Part shown: one piece after another, positions 1-9,708 of the stretch | Layout of the letters: every line of letters starts with the position of its first letter | How positions within the stretch are numbered: position 1 is the stretch's first letter | Origin: an uncultured Pseudoflavonifractor sp. | GTDB taxonomy: Bacteria > Bacillota > Clostridia > Oscillospirales > Oscillospiraceae | Length of the DNA: 52,417 nucleotides | Reading direction: 5' to 3' | Assembly (NCBI RefSeq): GCF_944387275.1 | Contig: NZ_CALXEG010000019.1 | Location: 1 to 52,417 of the forward strand | Made by a program: the position numbers and the translations under genes | The notes under the pieces: generated by a model | What the model was told of the DNA's origin: nothing | Database searches by the model: none | What the model saw: the letters and a program-made list of their open reading frames with translations, nothing else

Positions 1-1
1 C

Positions 2-820
<819 letters not shown>

Positions 821-831
821 CCCGCCCATAT

Positions 832-866
832 AAAAAGAGCGCCTGCTGTGCAGGCGCTCTTTTTTG
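832..866. terminator. Bidirectional rho-independent terminator
   Basis: A near-perfect stem (AAAAAGAGCGCCTGC pairing with its complement, loop TGT) is flanked by A and T runs. It lies between convergent hppA and the GH3 remnant and can end both transcripts. Confidence 0.9.
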
Positions 867-877
867 CGTTTTTCTGT

Positions 878-2113
878 TCAGCTCTTGTTCTTCTTCACCC
901 GGATGATGACCCAGGCGACGCCCGCCGCCAGCAGCACGGCCACCACCACGTCGGCAATCATCAGCCCGGTCTCCCAGGGTGCGGCGGTGTAGGAGATGAT
1001 GGTGCCGGGTACGATGCCGTTCATGGCATTGGAGTGTACCACGGTATAGAGAATGTCGTGGCAGGACTCGCGGAGGTTGTTCAGCGCCGTGGGGCTGGAG
1101 GTGTCCTCCAACCCCTTCATGGCGTCGGTGGACAGAATCAGGTCGGTGCCTGCGGCAATGGCCTGGTCGGGATACATGTACTCATACAGGTCGAAGTCGG
1201 TGATAGCCAGGCCCTCAAAGCCCCACTCGTCCCGGAGTACGGTCTGCATCAGGGCCTCCGAGCCGCCGGCCCAGGTGGCGCCCAGCCGGTTGTAGGAGCT
1301 CATCACCGCCGTACAGCCCGCCATCTCCTGCTGGGACATGGTGCCAAGCTCGTCGGAGATATAGTTCACGGTCTGGGCCGCATTCTTCACGGTGTACTCA
1401 AAGGGCTTGAGGTAGATCTCCCGCATGGCCTGCTCGTTGACCCAGGAGCTGACGCCGTTGTTGACCCGGTTGGTCTCCTGGTCGTTGACGGCAAAGTGCT
1501 TGATAGTGCAGTAGACGCCCTTGCTGCCGGCGCCTGACACGGTGGCCGCCCCCATCACACCGGAGAGGAATGGGTCCTCGGAGTAGTACTCGAAGTTGCG
1601 GCCGCCGAAGGGGCTGCGGTGGATATTTATGGCCGGGGCGTACCAGCCGGTGACACCGTTGTCAATGGCCTCGTTGCCCACCATCACGCCCATCCGGTAG
1701 GCCAGGTCGGCGTTCCAGGTGGAGGCGATGACCACCTCGGAGGGGTAGGAGGTGCAGCTGAGAGAGGTCATGTAGGAGTTGATGCCGGCAGGGCCGTCGT
1801 AGTCCTCCGTGGCAGGCTTGCCGATGGAGGACATCTCCACGGTGGCGTACATGCCGTTGAGCACCAGCTTGACCATGTCCTTCTCCTCCATCTGGTCCAG
1901 CAGCAGGTCCCAGGAGGGGTCGTCGTAGGGCAGGCCCCGCAGGTCGATGAGGGACAGGCCGTTGTCCGCGCCGGTGGTGGGCTTCTCCGCCTCCGGGTCC
2001 TGGTGGTCGGCGGCCTTATAGGCCTGGTAGCCCTCGATGACCGCGTCGCTGGCCGTCAGGTCCGCGCCGGTGGGCGCGGTGGGGAAGGTGCCGGCGAAGT
2101 CGGAGCGGCTCAT
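878..2113 (-). pseudogene. 5'-truncated membrane-anchored GH3 glycoside hydrolase
   Basis: About 411 residues starting MSRSDFAGTF, matching residue 555 to the end of the complete GH3 at 46284-49226. The catalytic GH3 barrel is complete: DGPAGI, GWYAPAINIHRSP, GRNFEYYSEDP, IKHFAVNDQE, MSSYNRLG and nucleophile Asp in AITDFD. The C-terminal membrane helix with a basic tail is also kept. The N-terminal anchor, the GH3 C-domain and the Fn3-like domain are absent. The frame stays open to 2152, but the 13 codons before Met 2113 are antisense sequence of the neighbouring kinase and have no GH3 homology. It was probably inactivated by the junction at about 2112; a cytosolic or C-anchored fragment could still be made. 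The alternative is a chimeric assembly. Confidence 0.75.
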
Positions 2114-2124
2114 GTTCTCCCTGT
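2105..2124. other. Rearrangement junction between two truncated genes
   Basis: Homology to GH3 on the minus strand stops, and homology to a sensor kinase on the plus strand starts, within these bases. The sequence CATG here supplies an ATG on both strands. A deletion between two divergent GH3 loci would give exactly this arrangement. Confidence 0.65.
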
Positions 2125-3251
2125 TCTTTCTGCTGTCCATCCTGCTGTCCAAGTTCTGCTACGACATCAGCTGGCGCGCCTGCCTGTTCTGCACCGCGGC
2201 GGGGTACACCATCCAGCACCTGGCCTCGGTGTGCTACGACCTGGCCACCACCCTGGGCGGCTTTGAGCACGCCGCCCAGTTCTACAGCGACAGCACTGTG
2301 GACATCAGCCCCTTCTCCGCCCTCATCTTTGTAGAGGTCTACGCCCTGGTGTACTGGTGCCTGTACCAGATCTTCGGCCGGAGGCTGAAAAAGGACGAGG
2401 TCATCACCATCAAAAGCCCAGCCCTGCTGGCTCTGCTGGTGCTCATCCTGCTGGTGGAGATCATCCTCAACGCCTTTGTGGTCTACCGCAAGTATGAGAG
2501 CCTGGACCTGGTGTACTACCTTTCCGGCTCCCTGACCAACATCATCTGCAGTATCTCGGTGCTGGTCCTCCAGTTCAGCCTGCTGCTCAGCAAGTCTCTG
2601 GAGGATGAGCTGGAGGTAGTCAACCAGATGCGGCGCCAGGAGCAGAAGCAGTATCAGATCTCCAAGGACACCATTGACCTCATCAACATGAAGTGCCACG
2701 ACATGAAGCACCAGATCCACAACATCAGCAAGCAGGCCGCCATCGACCCCGCCGCCCTGCGGGAGATGGAGGAGACTATCTCCATCTATGACTCAATCGT
2801 CAAGACGGGCAACCAGGCCCTGGACATCATCTTGGCGGAAAAGAGCCTGTACTGCCAGAAAAACGGTATTTTTATCAGCTATATGGCCGACGGGGCCAAA
2901 CTGGGCTTCATGAGCGACCCGGACATCTACTCCCTCTTCGGCAACATACTGGACAACGCCATCCAGACCGTGATCCAGCTGGAGCAGGACAAGCGGGTCA
3001 TCGGCGTCACCATCCGGGCCGAGGGGGAGCTGCTGTCCATCAACTCCCACAACTATTACAGCGGCGACGTCCACATGGAGCACGGCCTGCCCGTCACCAG
3101 CAAGACGGACAAGAATTATCACGGCTTCGGCGTGAAGAGCATGGTGATGATCGTGGAGAAATACGGCGGGAGCATCTCCTTTGACGCCCGTGACCAGATC
3201 TTCAATCTTAACATTCTTCTGCCGCTCTCCGGCGGCGGCCAGGCCGTCTGA
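2112..3251 (+). CDS. N-terminally truncated GHKL sensor histidine kinase (AgrC-like)
   Basis: About 379 residues. Remaining membrane helices are followed by a coiled linker, a KCHDMKHQIH phosphoacceptor region and a GHKL ATPase domain with N-box (LFGNILDNAIQ) and G-box (GFGVKSMVMI). Aligned with the complete 442-residue kinase at 14895-16223 it lacks about 65 N-terminal residues, and the LytTR response regulator expected upstream is missing. A fortuitous GGAG at 2102-2105 precedes ATG 2112, so translation is possible. In-frame sequence upstream of 2112 (from 2037) is antisense GH3 and not kinase. It ends 24 bases before the GH3 gene, matching the kinase-GH3 order of the second locus. Function after truncation is doubtful. 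Confidence 0.8.
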   Translation: MFSLFFLLSILLSKFCYDISWRACLFCTAAGYTIQHLASVCYDLATTLGGFEHAAQFYSDSTVDISPFSALIFVEVYALVYWCLYQIFGRRLKKDEVITIKSPALLALLVLILLVEIILNAFVVYRKYESLDLVYYLSGSLTNIICSISVLVLQFSLLLSKSLEDELEVVNQMRRQEQKQYQISKDTIDLINMKCHDMKHQIHNISKQAAIDPAALREMEETISIYDSIVKTGNQALDIILAEKSLYCQKNGIFISYMADGAKLGFMSDPDIYSLFGNILDNAIQTVIQLEQDKRVIGVTIRAEGELLSINSHNYYSGDVHMEHGLPVTSKTDKNYHGFGVKSMVMIVEKYGGSISFDARDQIFNLNILLPLSGGGQAV

Positions 3252-3275
3252 GCCGGAGACCAGGGAGGTCCCGCC

Positions 3276-6200
3276 ATGAAAAATCTGACAAGAGAAAAGA
3301 TCAGCAGGCTGCGCCGTACCCTGCTGCCCATTATGGCCCTGCTGCTGGCCCTATCCTGCACCCTGACTGCCGGCATGTACGCCAACGCCTCCACTCTCAA
3401 CAGCCTGTTCGGCCGGGGCGCGCGGACGGTCAAGCCCCTGGAACAGGCGGAGGCGCTGGACGCGGACTACTACACCCAGGCGTACAGCTCCAAGTCCGAG
3501 TCCCTGGCCGCCGCCCAGGAGTTGTCCGCAGAGATCAGCGACGAGGGGATCGTGCTGCTGAAAAACGACGGCCTTCTCCCGCTGTCGGACAGCGCCGCCC
3601 TCTCTCCCTTTGGGCTGCGGTACTGCCGGCCCTTTTACGGCGGCAGCGGCTCCTCCGCCATCGGCGACGACGGTGCCCACACGATCAGCCCCGCCCAGGG
3701 GCTGCGCACCGTCTTTTCCTCCCTCAACACTGTCCTGGAGGAGCGGCTCTTTCAGGCCGCCGGGGCCTCCGAGGAGATCGAGGAGAATCCCAGCCTGACC
3801 GCCGCCACGCCGCTCCAGGCCCCCGGAAAATGGACCATTCTATACGAGTTCTCCCCCGACGTCTACACGGATCTGGCGGACACCTGCGCCGGCACGGTGG
3901 GCGTGGTGTTTCTGGGCCGCCAGACCGGCGAGGACTGTGACGCCTCCGTCTCGGTCTACGATGACGGCACGCCCCATATGCTGGCCGTCACCACTGCCGA
4001 GCAGGCCCTCATCTCCTTTGCCAAGGCCAACTGCGATGGGGTCGTGGTGGTGCTGGCCTCCTCCTCGCCCATGGAGGTATCGGAACTGGAAAACGACCCC
4101 GGCGTTGACGCCATCGTCTGGCTGGGCGGCGCGGGCAGCACGGGCTATGGCTCCCTGGCCCGGGTCCTCTCCGGCCAGGTGAATCCCTCCGGGCGGCTGC
4201 CCGACCTGTGGGCCGCTGATTTCAAGCGGTCTCCCACTTTCGCCAACCAGGACGACGGCTCCGACGCCTTTGTCTACACCAACGCCGACACCACTCTGGT
4301 CAACCGGGACAGCTGGGAGGAGCATGCAGGCGCCCCCTTCCGGGAGTATGAGGAGGGCATCTATCTGGGCTACCGGTACTATGAGACTGCCTGGGATACC
4401 GGTTTTCTGGGGGACTATTATGACCCTGTCTCCGGCGTGCTCTGCCCCTTTGGCTACGGCCTGAGCTACACCTCCTTTTCCCAGGAGATCGTGAACTTCT
4501 CCGACCGGGGCGAGGATATCTCCCTCACCGTCCGGGTGACCAACACCGGCACAAACTATGCCGGAAAAGAGGTGGTCCAGGTCTATTTCACCCCGCCCTA
4601 CACCGATTTAGACCGGGAATATGCAATTGAGAAGTCCACAGCGGTGCTGGTCCAGTTCGCCAAGACAGATCTGCTGGCCCCGGGGGAGTATCAGGATGTC
4701 TCCCTCTCTTTCTCCAAGGAGGACATGGCCTCCTACTGTTATACCCGGGACAACGGCGACGGCTCCACCGGCTGCTACATGCTGGAGGCGGGGGCGTACG
4801 TCATCTCCATCCGGGCCAACTCCCACGACGTGCTGGACAGCCGGACCACCGCAGTGCCAGGCACCATCTGGTATGACAATAGCAACCCCCGCCAGTCCGA
4901 GCTGGACGCCCAGGCAGAGCTAAACGACAGCGGGGACCCCCTGTCTCTCCCCAGCAGCGGCGGACAGGCCGCGGTCAACCAGTTTGAGCAGCTCAACACC
5001 TACATGTCCGATCCGGCTGTCAGCGGCGCGGTATGCCTCTCCCGGGCCGACTGGGCCGGGACCCAGCCCACCGCGCCCACGGACGCCGACCGCGCCGCCT
5101 CCGATACGGTCAGAGCCTGGATCACCGCCGCAGACACCACCAAGCCGGACTCTGCCGGCAGCGGGGAACACGAGACGGGTTCCGCTCCCATCTCAGGGGC
5201 GGAAAACGGCCTGGTGCTGGCCGACCTGCGGGGCAAGCGGTACTGGGACCCTATGTGGACGCTGCTGCTGGACCAGCTCACCTATGACGACCCGGAGGCG
5301 CTGCGGCTGTGCCTCTTTCAGGCCGCCTACGGCACCGGCGCTCTCCCCGCTATCGGCAAGCCGGAGTCGGTGGAACACGACGGCCCTCAGGGGCTCACCA
5401 TGGCCGACGTCAACGGCCAGAACTGGATCAAGGGTGTGTGCGGCTACCCCGCCGCGCCGGTGATGGCCGCCGCCTGGAATCCGGAGCTGATGTATGATTT
5501 CGGCTATATGGTGGGCCAGGAGGCCCTTCTCTCCGGCATCAACGGCTGGTATGCCCCCGGGCTGAACATCCGCCGCACCCCCTTTGGCGGCCGCTCCTCC
5601 GAGTATTTCAGCGAAGATCCCCTGCTCTCCGGTGTGCTGGGGGCGCGGGTCATCTCGGGCGCAGGGGACGCGGGTCTGAGCTGCGCGGCGAAGCATTTTG
5701 TCCTCATGGACACGGAGGCCCACAAGAATCCCCATACCTGCGTCTGGCTCACCGAACAGGCCCTGCGGGAGATCTATCTGCGGCCCTATGAGATCGCCCT
5801 CAAGACATCCCGCAAGACCATCCGCTACATTGGCGAGAAGGACGGCGTCACCCGCACCCGCACCATGCGGGCCGGCGACTTTCTCATGGCGGGGGACTGC
5901 GCCGTGGGCGCCCTGTGGTCGGCCGCCAACCCCGCCCTGCTCACCGGCGTGGTCCGGGGGGAGTGGGGCTTTCAGGGTACCATTCTCTCCGACATGCACC
6001 TGAGCGGCAGCGACAGCCAGGTGGACCGGCTCCTCCGGGCCGGGTGCGACCTGCTCATGTCCACTTCCTCCGGCACGGCACTCAATCTGTCCGACAGCCA
6101 GTCTCCCGACAGCCAGCTGCTGCTGCGCAGAGCGGTGAGAGACCTGTGCTACACCCTGGTCAACTCCAATCTCATGCAGGGCGCCGCGCCCGGGTCCCTC

Positions 6201-6326
6201 ATTCAGTCTGCTCCCGCCCCCTGGGAGCTGTGTCTGATGGCGTTCGACTGCGCCGTCGCCCTCGCCCTGCTGGCCATGGGCGGCCTGCTCATCTGGACGG
6301 TCTGGTATGCCCACAAACGGCTTTAA
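3276..6326 (+). CDS. Membrane-anchored GH3 family protein, reversed domain order, divergent active site
   Basis: 1016 residues with an N-terminal membrane helix (about 15-33). The GH3 C-domain comes first (GIVLLKNDGLLPL at 91-103), then an Fn3-like domain (about 410-500), then the GH3 catalytic barrel (about 650-960) and a C-terminal helix with basic tail. This order is the reverse of most GH3 enzymes and is known from some Ruminococcus and Butyrivibrio beta-glucosidases. Putative nucleophile is Asp906 in ILSDMH. Several otherwise conserved positions differ from the paralogues: NIRR for NIHR, GRSSEY for GRNFEY, KHFVLMD for KHFxxND, and no NRxG motif. Activity or specificity may therefore be altered. 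GGGAGG lies 7 bases before ATG 3276. It probably formed an operon with the kinase upstream. Confidence 0.9.
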   Translation: MKNLTREKISRLRRTLLPIMALLLALSCTLTAGMYANASTLNSLFGRGARTVKPLEQAEALDADYYTQAYSSKSESLAAAQELSAEISDEGIVLLKNDGLLPLSDSAALSPFGLRYCRPFYGGSGSSAIGDDGAHTISPAQGLRTVFSSLNTVLEERLFQAAGASEEIEENPSLTAATPLQAPGKWTILYEFSPDVYTDLADTCAGTVGVVFLGRQTGEDCDASVSVYDDGTPHMLAVTTAEQALISFAKANCDGVVVVLASSSPMEVSELENDPGVDAIVWLGGAGSTGYGSLARVLSGQVNPSGRLPDLWAADFKRSPTFANQDDGSDAFVYTNADTTLVNRDSWEEHAGAPFREYEEGIYLGYRYYETAWDTGFLGDYYDPVSGVLCPFGYGLSYTSFSQEIVNFSDRGEDISLTVRVTNTGTNYAGKEVVQVYFTPPYTDLDREYAIEKSTAVLVQFAKTDLLAPGEYQDVSLSFSKEDMASYCYTRDNGDGSTGCYMLEAGAYVISIRANSHDVLDSRTTAVPGTIWYDNSNPRQSELDAQAELNDSGDPLSLPSSGGQAAVNQFEQLNTYMSDPAVSGAVCLSRADWAGTQPTAPTDADRAASDTVRAWITAADTTKPDSAGSGEHETGSAPISGAENGLVLADLRGKRYWDPMWTLLLDQLTYDDPEALRLCLFQAAYGTGALPAIGKPESVEHDGPQGLTMADVNGQNWIKGVCGYPAAPVMAAAWNPELMYDFGYMVGQEALLSGINGWYAPGLNIRRTPFGGRSSEYFSEDPLLSGVLGARVISGAGDAGLSCAAKHFVLMDTEAHKNPHTCVWLTEQALREIYLRPYEIALKTSRKTIRYIGEKDGVTRTRTMRAGDFLMAGDCAVGALWSAANPALLTGVVRGEWGFQGTILSDMHLSGSDSQVDRLLRAGCDLLMSTSSGTALNLSDSQSPDSQLLLRRAVRDLCYTLVNSNLMQGAAPGSLIQSAPAPWELCLMAFDCAVALALLAMGGLLIWTVWYAHKRL

Positions 6327-6360
6327 CTGGCAGTCCTTCCCATTCTGGACGGACTGCCAG
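6327..6360 (+). terminator. Hairpin after GH3 gene, probable terminator
   Basis: A 10-bp stem (CTGGCAGTCC with GGACTGCCAG) with a 14-base loop starts right after the stop codon. It is followed by a T-rich but interrupted tail. Confidence 0.6.
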
Positions 6361-6443
6361 TATTTCATTTCCGGTTCATTCCGCGTTTTAGACAAGTTGA
6401 GCCCATCGTTTTTGTGTATAAAGTTGAAAACCTCCCGGAGAGA

Positions 6444-6472
6444 TTGACATTTTTCATACTTTATGCTACTCT
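6444..6472 (+). promoter_or_regulatory. Promoter of the ptsG leader
   Basis: A consensus -35 TTGACA (6444-6449), 17-base spacer and -10-like TACTCT (6467-6472). This AT-rich stretch contrasts with the surrounding GC-rich DNA. The whole 6327-6635 gap holds only the upstream hairpin, this promoter and the leader regulatory elements. Confidence 0.65.
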
Positions 6473-6495
6473 TTGGCCGAGTTAAGTTCCATATA

Positions 6496-6523
6496 GGTGT
6501 GTTACTGGCAACAGGCACTAACC
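6496..6523 (+). promoter_or_regulatory. Ribonucleic antiterminator (RAT) of the BglG/LicT/GlcT type
   Basis: A 28-base element with terminal GGT/ACC pairing and the core blocks TGTTACTG and CAGGCA, separated by a short apical stretch. This is the arrangement bound by the CAT domain of BglG/SacY/LicT antiterminators. Its 3' half overlaps the 5' arm of the terminator at 6515-6581, so protein binding and terminator folding exclude each other. The antiterminator gene at 8806 is the obvious partner. Confidence 0.85.
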
Positions 6524-6581
6524 TTCTGCTATTGCATACATGTTAACGTGATATGTAATAGTTGTCGGTTAGTGCTTTTTT
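6515..6581 (+). terminator. Conditional terminator in the ptsG leader
   Basis: Outer stem GCACTAACC (6515-6523) with GGTTAGTGC (6567-6575), continued by an inner stem of about 10 pairs, then six T residues. It overlaps the RAT and should abort transcription before ptsG unless the antiterminator is bound. Confidence 0.85.
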
Positions 6582-6635
6582 CGCGTAGAGCGGCCGGCAG
6601 GAACAAATCGCACTATGTGATCAGGAGGTAGCACA

Positions 6636-8768
6636 ATGAGGGAAAAATTCTTCGGCGTACTGCAGCGGGTGGGCAGGTCCTTTATGCTCCCCATCGCCAT
6701 CCTGCCGGTGGCAGGACTGCTGCTGGGCCTGGGCAGCTCGTTCACCAACGAGACCACCCTGGCCACCTACAATCTGCTGGGGGTCATGGGCCCCGGCACC
6801 GTCCCCTACTTCATCTTCTCGGTTCTGAGCAAGTGCGGCGGCGTTATCTTTGATAACCTGCCCCTCATCTTCGCCATCGGCGTGGCCATCGGCATGGCAC
6901 GGCAGGAAAAGGAAGTGGCCGCCCTGGCCGCCGCAGTCTCCTTCCTGGTGATGCACTCGGCCATCTCCGCCATGATCACCCTGACCGGCGGCACAGAAAA
7001 CCTGCTGGAGGGCTCCACCGCCTCGGTGCTGGGCATCACCTCCCTCCAGATGGGCGCCTTCGGCGGCATCATCGTGGGCCTGGGCGTGGCCGCCCTCCAC
7101 AACCGGTTCTACAAGATCCAGATGCCCCAGGTGCTCTCCTTCTTCGGCGGCACCCGGTTCGTGCCCATCATCAGCACCCTGGTCTTCGCCCTGGTGGGCA
7201 TCCTCATGTTCTTTGTCTGGCAGCCCATCCAGGAGGGCATCAACGCCCTGGGCATGGTGGTGTACAGCTCCGGCTACTTCGGCACCTTCCTGTTCGGCAT
7301 GATCAAGCGGCTGCTCATCCCCTTCGGCCTGCACCACGTGTTCTACCTGCCCTTCTGGCAGACCGCCGTGGGCGGCACCATGGAGGTGGCGGGCACCGTG
7401 GTATCCGGCGCTCAGAACATCTTCTTCGCCCAGCTGGCCGACCCCACTGTCACCCACTTCTCCACCGCGGGCACCTGGTGCTTCACCGGTGAGTTCGTGC
7501 TCTACATCTTCGGCTTCCCCGGAGCGGCCCTGGCCATGTACCGCTGCGCCAAGCCGGAACGGAAAAAGCAGGTGGGCGGCCTGCTCCTCTCCGCCGCCCT
7601 CACCTCCATCCTCACCGGCATCACCGAGCCCCTGGAGTTCTCCTTCCTGTTCGTGGCCCCCGTACTGTTCGTCATCAGCTCGGTCTTTGCAGGTCTTGCC
7701 TACATGCTGTGCCACATTCTCAACATCACCGTGGGCCTCACCTTCTCCGGCGGCTTCATCGACCTGGCCCTGTTCGGTATCCTGCAGGGCAACGAAAAGA
7801 CCAGCTGGCTGCTGATCATCCCCCTGGGCATCGTCTTCTTCCTGGTGTACTACTTCCTGTTCTCCTTCCTCATCAAGAAGTTCAACTTCAAGACCCCCGG
7901 CCGTGAGGAGGGCGATCAGGAGACCAAGCTGTACACCAAGGCCGACTACAACGCCCGGAAGGCCGGCGAGGCCGGCGGCGACCAGGTGTCCGCCGCCATC
8001 GCCCAGGGCCTGGGCGGCGCGGCCAACATCAAGGACGTGGACTGCTGCGCCACCCGCCTGCGCTGTACCGTCGTGGACGGCGGCAAGGTGGATCAGGCCA
8101 TCCTCAAGTCCACCGGCGCGGCCGGCGTGGTCCAGAAGGGCCAGGGCGTCCAGGTGGTGTACGGTCCCCAGGTGAATATCATCAAGGCCAACCTGGAAGA
8201 CTACCTGCGCAGCGGCGCGGCCCAGCAGGCCGCCCCCGCCGTGGAGACAGCCCCCGCTGAGTCCTCCGCCCCGGAGGCGCCCGCAGCCCACGGCGCCCTG
8301 GTCAAGACCATTGTCATCGGCAGCCCCTTCCACGGGGAGTCCGCCCCCATCACCGCCTCCCCCGACCCGGCCTTTGCCGAGAAGATGATGGGCGACGGCG
8401 CCACCGTCATCCCCTGCGAGGGCGTGGTCACCGCCCCCTGCGACGCCACCATCAGCTTTGTCTTTGACACCAACCACGCCATCGGCCTGGAGCTGGAGGA
8501 CGGCGTGGAGATGCTCATCCACGTGGGCATCAATACCGTGGCCCTCAAGGGTCAGGGCTTCCACGCCCTGGTCAAGGAGGGCGACCAGGTGAAGAAGAGT
8601 GACCGCCTGCTGGAGTTCGACCTGGACTTCATCCGGGAGAACGCCACCTCCGTGTCCTCCCCGGTGCTCTTCACCTCCATGGAGGACAACCAGGAGCTGC
8701 GGCTGCTGAAGGCCGGCCACGTGGAGCACGGCGAGGATCTGCTGGCCCTGGATATCTACGAGTCCTGA
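6636..8768 (+). CDS. ptsG: PTS glucose transporter EIICBA
   Basis: A 710-residue permease that imports and phosphorylates glucose (or a close analogue). Domains: membrane EIIC (about 1-420, starting FGVLQRVGRSFMLPIAILP and containing GITEPLEFSFLF), EIIB (about 440-530) with the phospho-cysteine in DCCATRLRC, a short Pro/Ala linker, and EIIA (about 550-710) with the active histidine in HVGINTVALKGQGF. Length and order match Gram-positive PtsG. AGGAGG at 6623-6628 fits ATG 6636. Its mRNA leader carries a RAT and terminator, so expression should follow sugar availability through the downstream antiterminator. N-acetylglucosamine specificity (NagE) is a less likely alternative. Confidence 0.92.
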   Translation: MREKFFGVLQRVGRSFMLPIAILPVAGLLLGLGSSFTNETTLATYNLLGVMGPGTVPYFIFSVLSKCGGVIFDNLPLIFAIGVAIGMARQEKEVAALAAAVSFLVMHSAISAMITLTGGTENLLEGSTASVLGITSLQMGAFGGIIVGLGVAALHNRFYKIQMPQVLSFFGGTRFVPIISTLVFALVGILMFFVWQPIQEGINALGMVVYSSGYFGTFLFGMIKRLLIPFGLHHVFYLPFWQTAVGGTMEVAGTVVSGAQNIFFAQLADPTVTHFSTAGTWCFTGEFVLYIFGFPGAALAMYRCAKPERKKQVGGLLLSAALTSILTGITEPLEFSFLFVAPVLFVISSVFAGLAYMLCHILNITVGLTFSGGFIDLALFGILQGNEKTSWLLIIPLGIVFFLVYYFLFSFLIKKFNFKTPGREEGDQETKLYTKADYNARKAGEAGGDQVSAAIAQGLGGAANIKDVDCCATRLRCTVVDGGKVDQAILKSTGAAGVVQKGQGVQVVYGPQVNIIKANLEDYLRSGAAQQAAPAVETAPAESSAPEAPAAHGALVKTIVIGSPFHGESAPITASPDPAFAEKMMGDGATVIPCEGVVTAPCDATISFVFDTNHAIGLELEDGVEMLIHVGINTVALKGQGFHALVKEGDQVKKSDRLLEFDLDFIRENATSVSSPVLFTSMEDNQELRLLKAGHVEHGEDLLALDIYES

Positions 8769-8805
8769 TAAAACAAGCGCGTTATCTGTGTAGGAGCGTG
8801 AGCGT

Positions 8806-9663
8806 GTGTACCGCATTACAAAAGTTCTCAACCACAACACCGTCCTGGCCCTGAACCAGGAGGACAACCAGGAGAATCTGGTCATGGGCAAGGGGGTGGG
8901 CTTTGGCCGCAAGCCGGGAGAGCGGGTGGATTTTGCCCCCGACGCCACGGTGTACCAGCTCTCCCAGAAGTGCGACCGGGGCAACCCCAGGGACTTGGTC
9001 AAGCGCATCGATCCGCTCTACCTCAATATCGCAAACACCATCATTCTGGACGCCAAGAACACCTTCGGCCAGGTGGATACCAGCATCCTCATCCCCATGG
9101 CCGACCACATCGCCTTTGCCGCCCAGCGTATCCGGAAAAACGCCCCCATCGGCAACCCCCTGACACCGGACATCAAGGCCCTCTTCCCCGACGAGTTTCA
9201 GGTGGCCCGCCGGGGCGGAGACGTGATCTGGGAGCAGACCGGCCTCCGGTTCAGCGACGACGAGCTGGGCTACATCGCCCTGCACATCCACTCCTCCCTG
9301 GAGTCCATGCAGGTCTCCCAGGCCATGCAGACCGCGGGCATCATCCGGGCGTGCGTGGACCTGGTCCAGCAGGCCACCGGCGTGAATCTGGACGTCAACT
9401 CCCTGTCCTACAACCGGCTGATGAGCCACATCAAATACATGGCCGCCCGGCTCCTGAAGGGCGAGCGGCTGAGCATGGACGTCAACCACATCATGCGGGT
9501 GTCCTGCCCCCGGGCCTTTGACATCTCCGAGCAGATCTGCCGCCAGCTGGAGCGCACCCTGGGCCGTCAGGTGGACGAGGCGGAGATCGGTTACCTGGCC
9601 ATGCATGTGCAGCGCGTGTTCGACACAGAGGGGCGGACCGGCTCCGCCGCTCTGAAGCAATAG
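8806..9663 (+). CDS. glcT: BglG-family transcription antiterminator (GlcT/LicT-like)
   Basis: A 285-residue RNA-binding antiterminator with an N-terminal CAT RNA-binding domain (about 1-55, RITKVLNHNTVLAL) and two PTS regulation domains, PRD1 (about 65-170) and PRD2 (about 175-280). PRD histidines are visible in MADHIAF, ALHIHSS, LMSHIKY and AMHVQRV. Phosphorylation of these by HPr or EIIB normally sets activity. It starts at GTG 8806 with TAGGAG 9 bases upstream. Position between ptsG and ptsH and the matching RAT upstream of ptsG make it the likely regulator of this cluster. The exact subfamily name (GlcT versus LicT) is inferred from context. Confidence 0.88.
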   Translation: MYRITKVLNHNTVLALNQEDNQENLVMGKGVGFGRKPGERVDFAPDATVYQLSQKCDRGNPRDLVKRIDPLYLNIANTIILDAKNTFGQVDTSILIPMADHIAFAAQRIRKNAPIGNPLTPDIKALFPDEFQVARRGGDVIWEQTGLRFSDDELGYIALHIHSSLESMQVSQAMQTAGIIRACVDLVQQATGVNLDVNSLSYNRLMSHIKYMAARLLKGERLSMDVNHIMRVSCPRAFDISEQICRQLERTLGRQVDEAEIGYLAMHVQRVFDTEGRTGSAALKQ

Positions 9664-9708
9664 ATGTAATCCCATATGAAATAAAACATAAAAAGGAGTC
9701 TTGCTGTT

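Noticed and set aside
6636..8768. N-acetylglucosamine-specific PTS (NagE)
   Set aside because: N-terminal and EIIC motifs resemble PtsG more, and the gene sits with ptsH, ptsI and a GlcT/LicT-like regulator.
6621..9008. A 795-codon open frame antisense to ptsG
   Set aside because: Shadow of ptsG with His/Gly/Asp-rich nonsense sequence.
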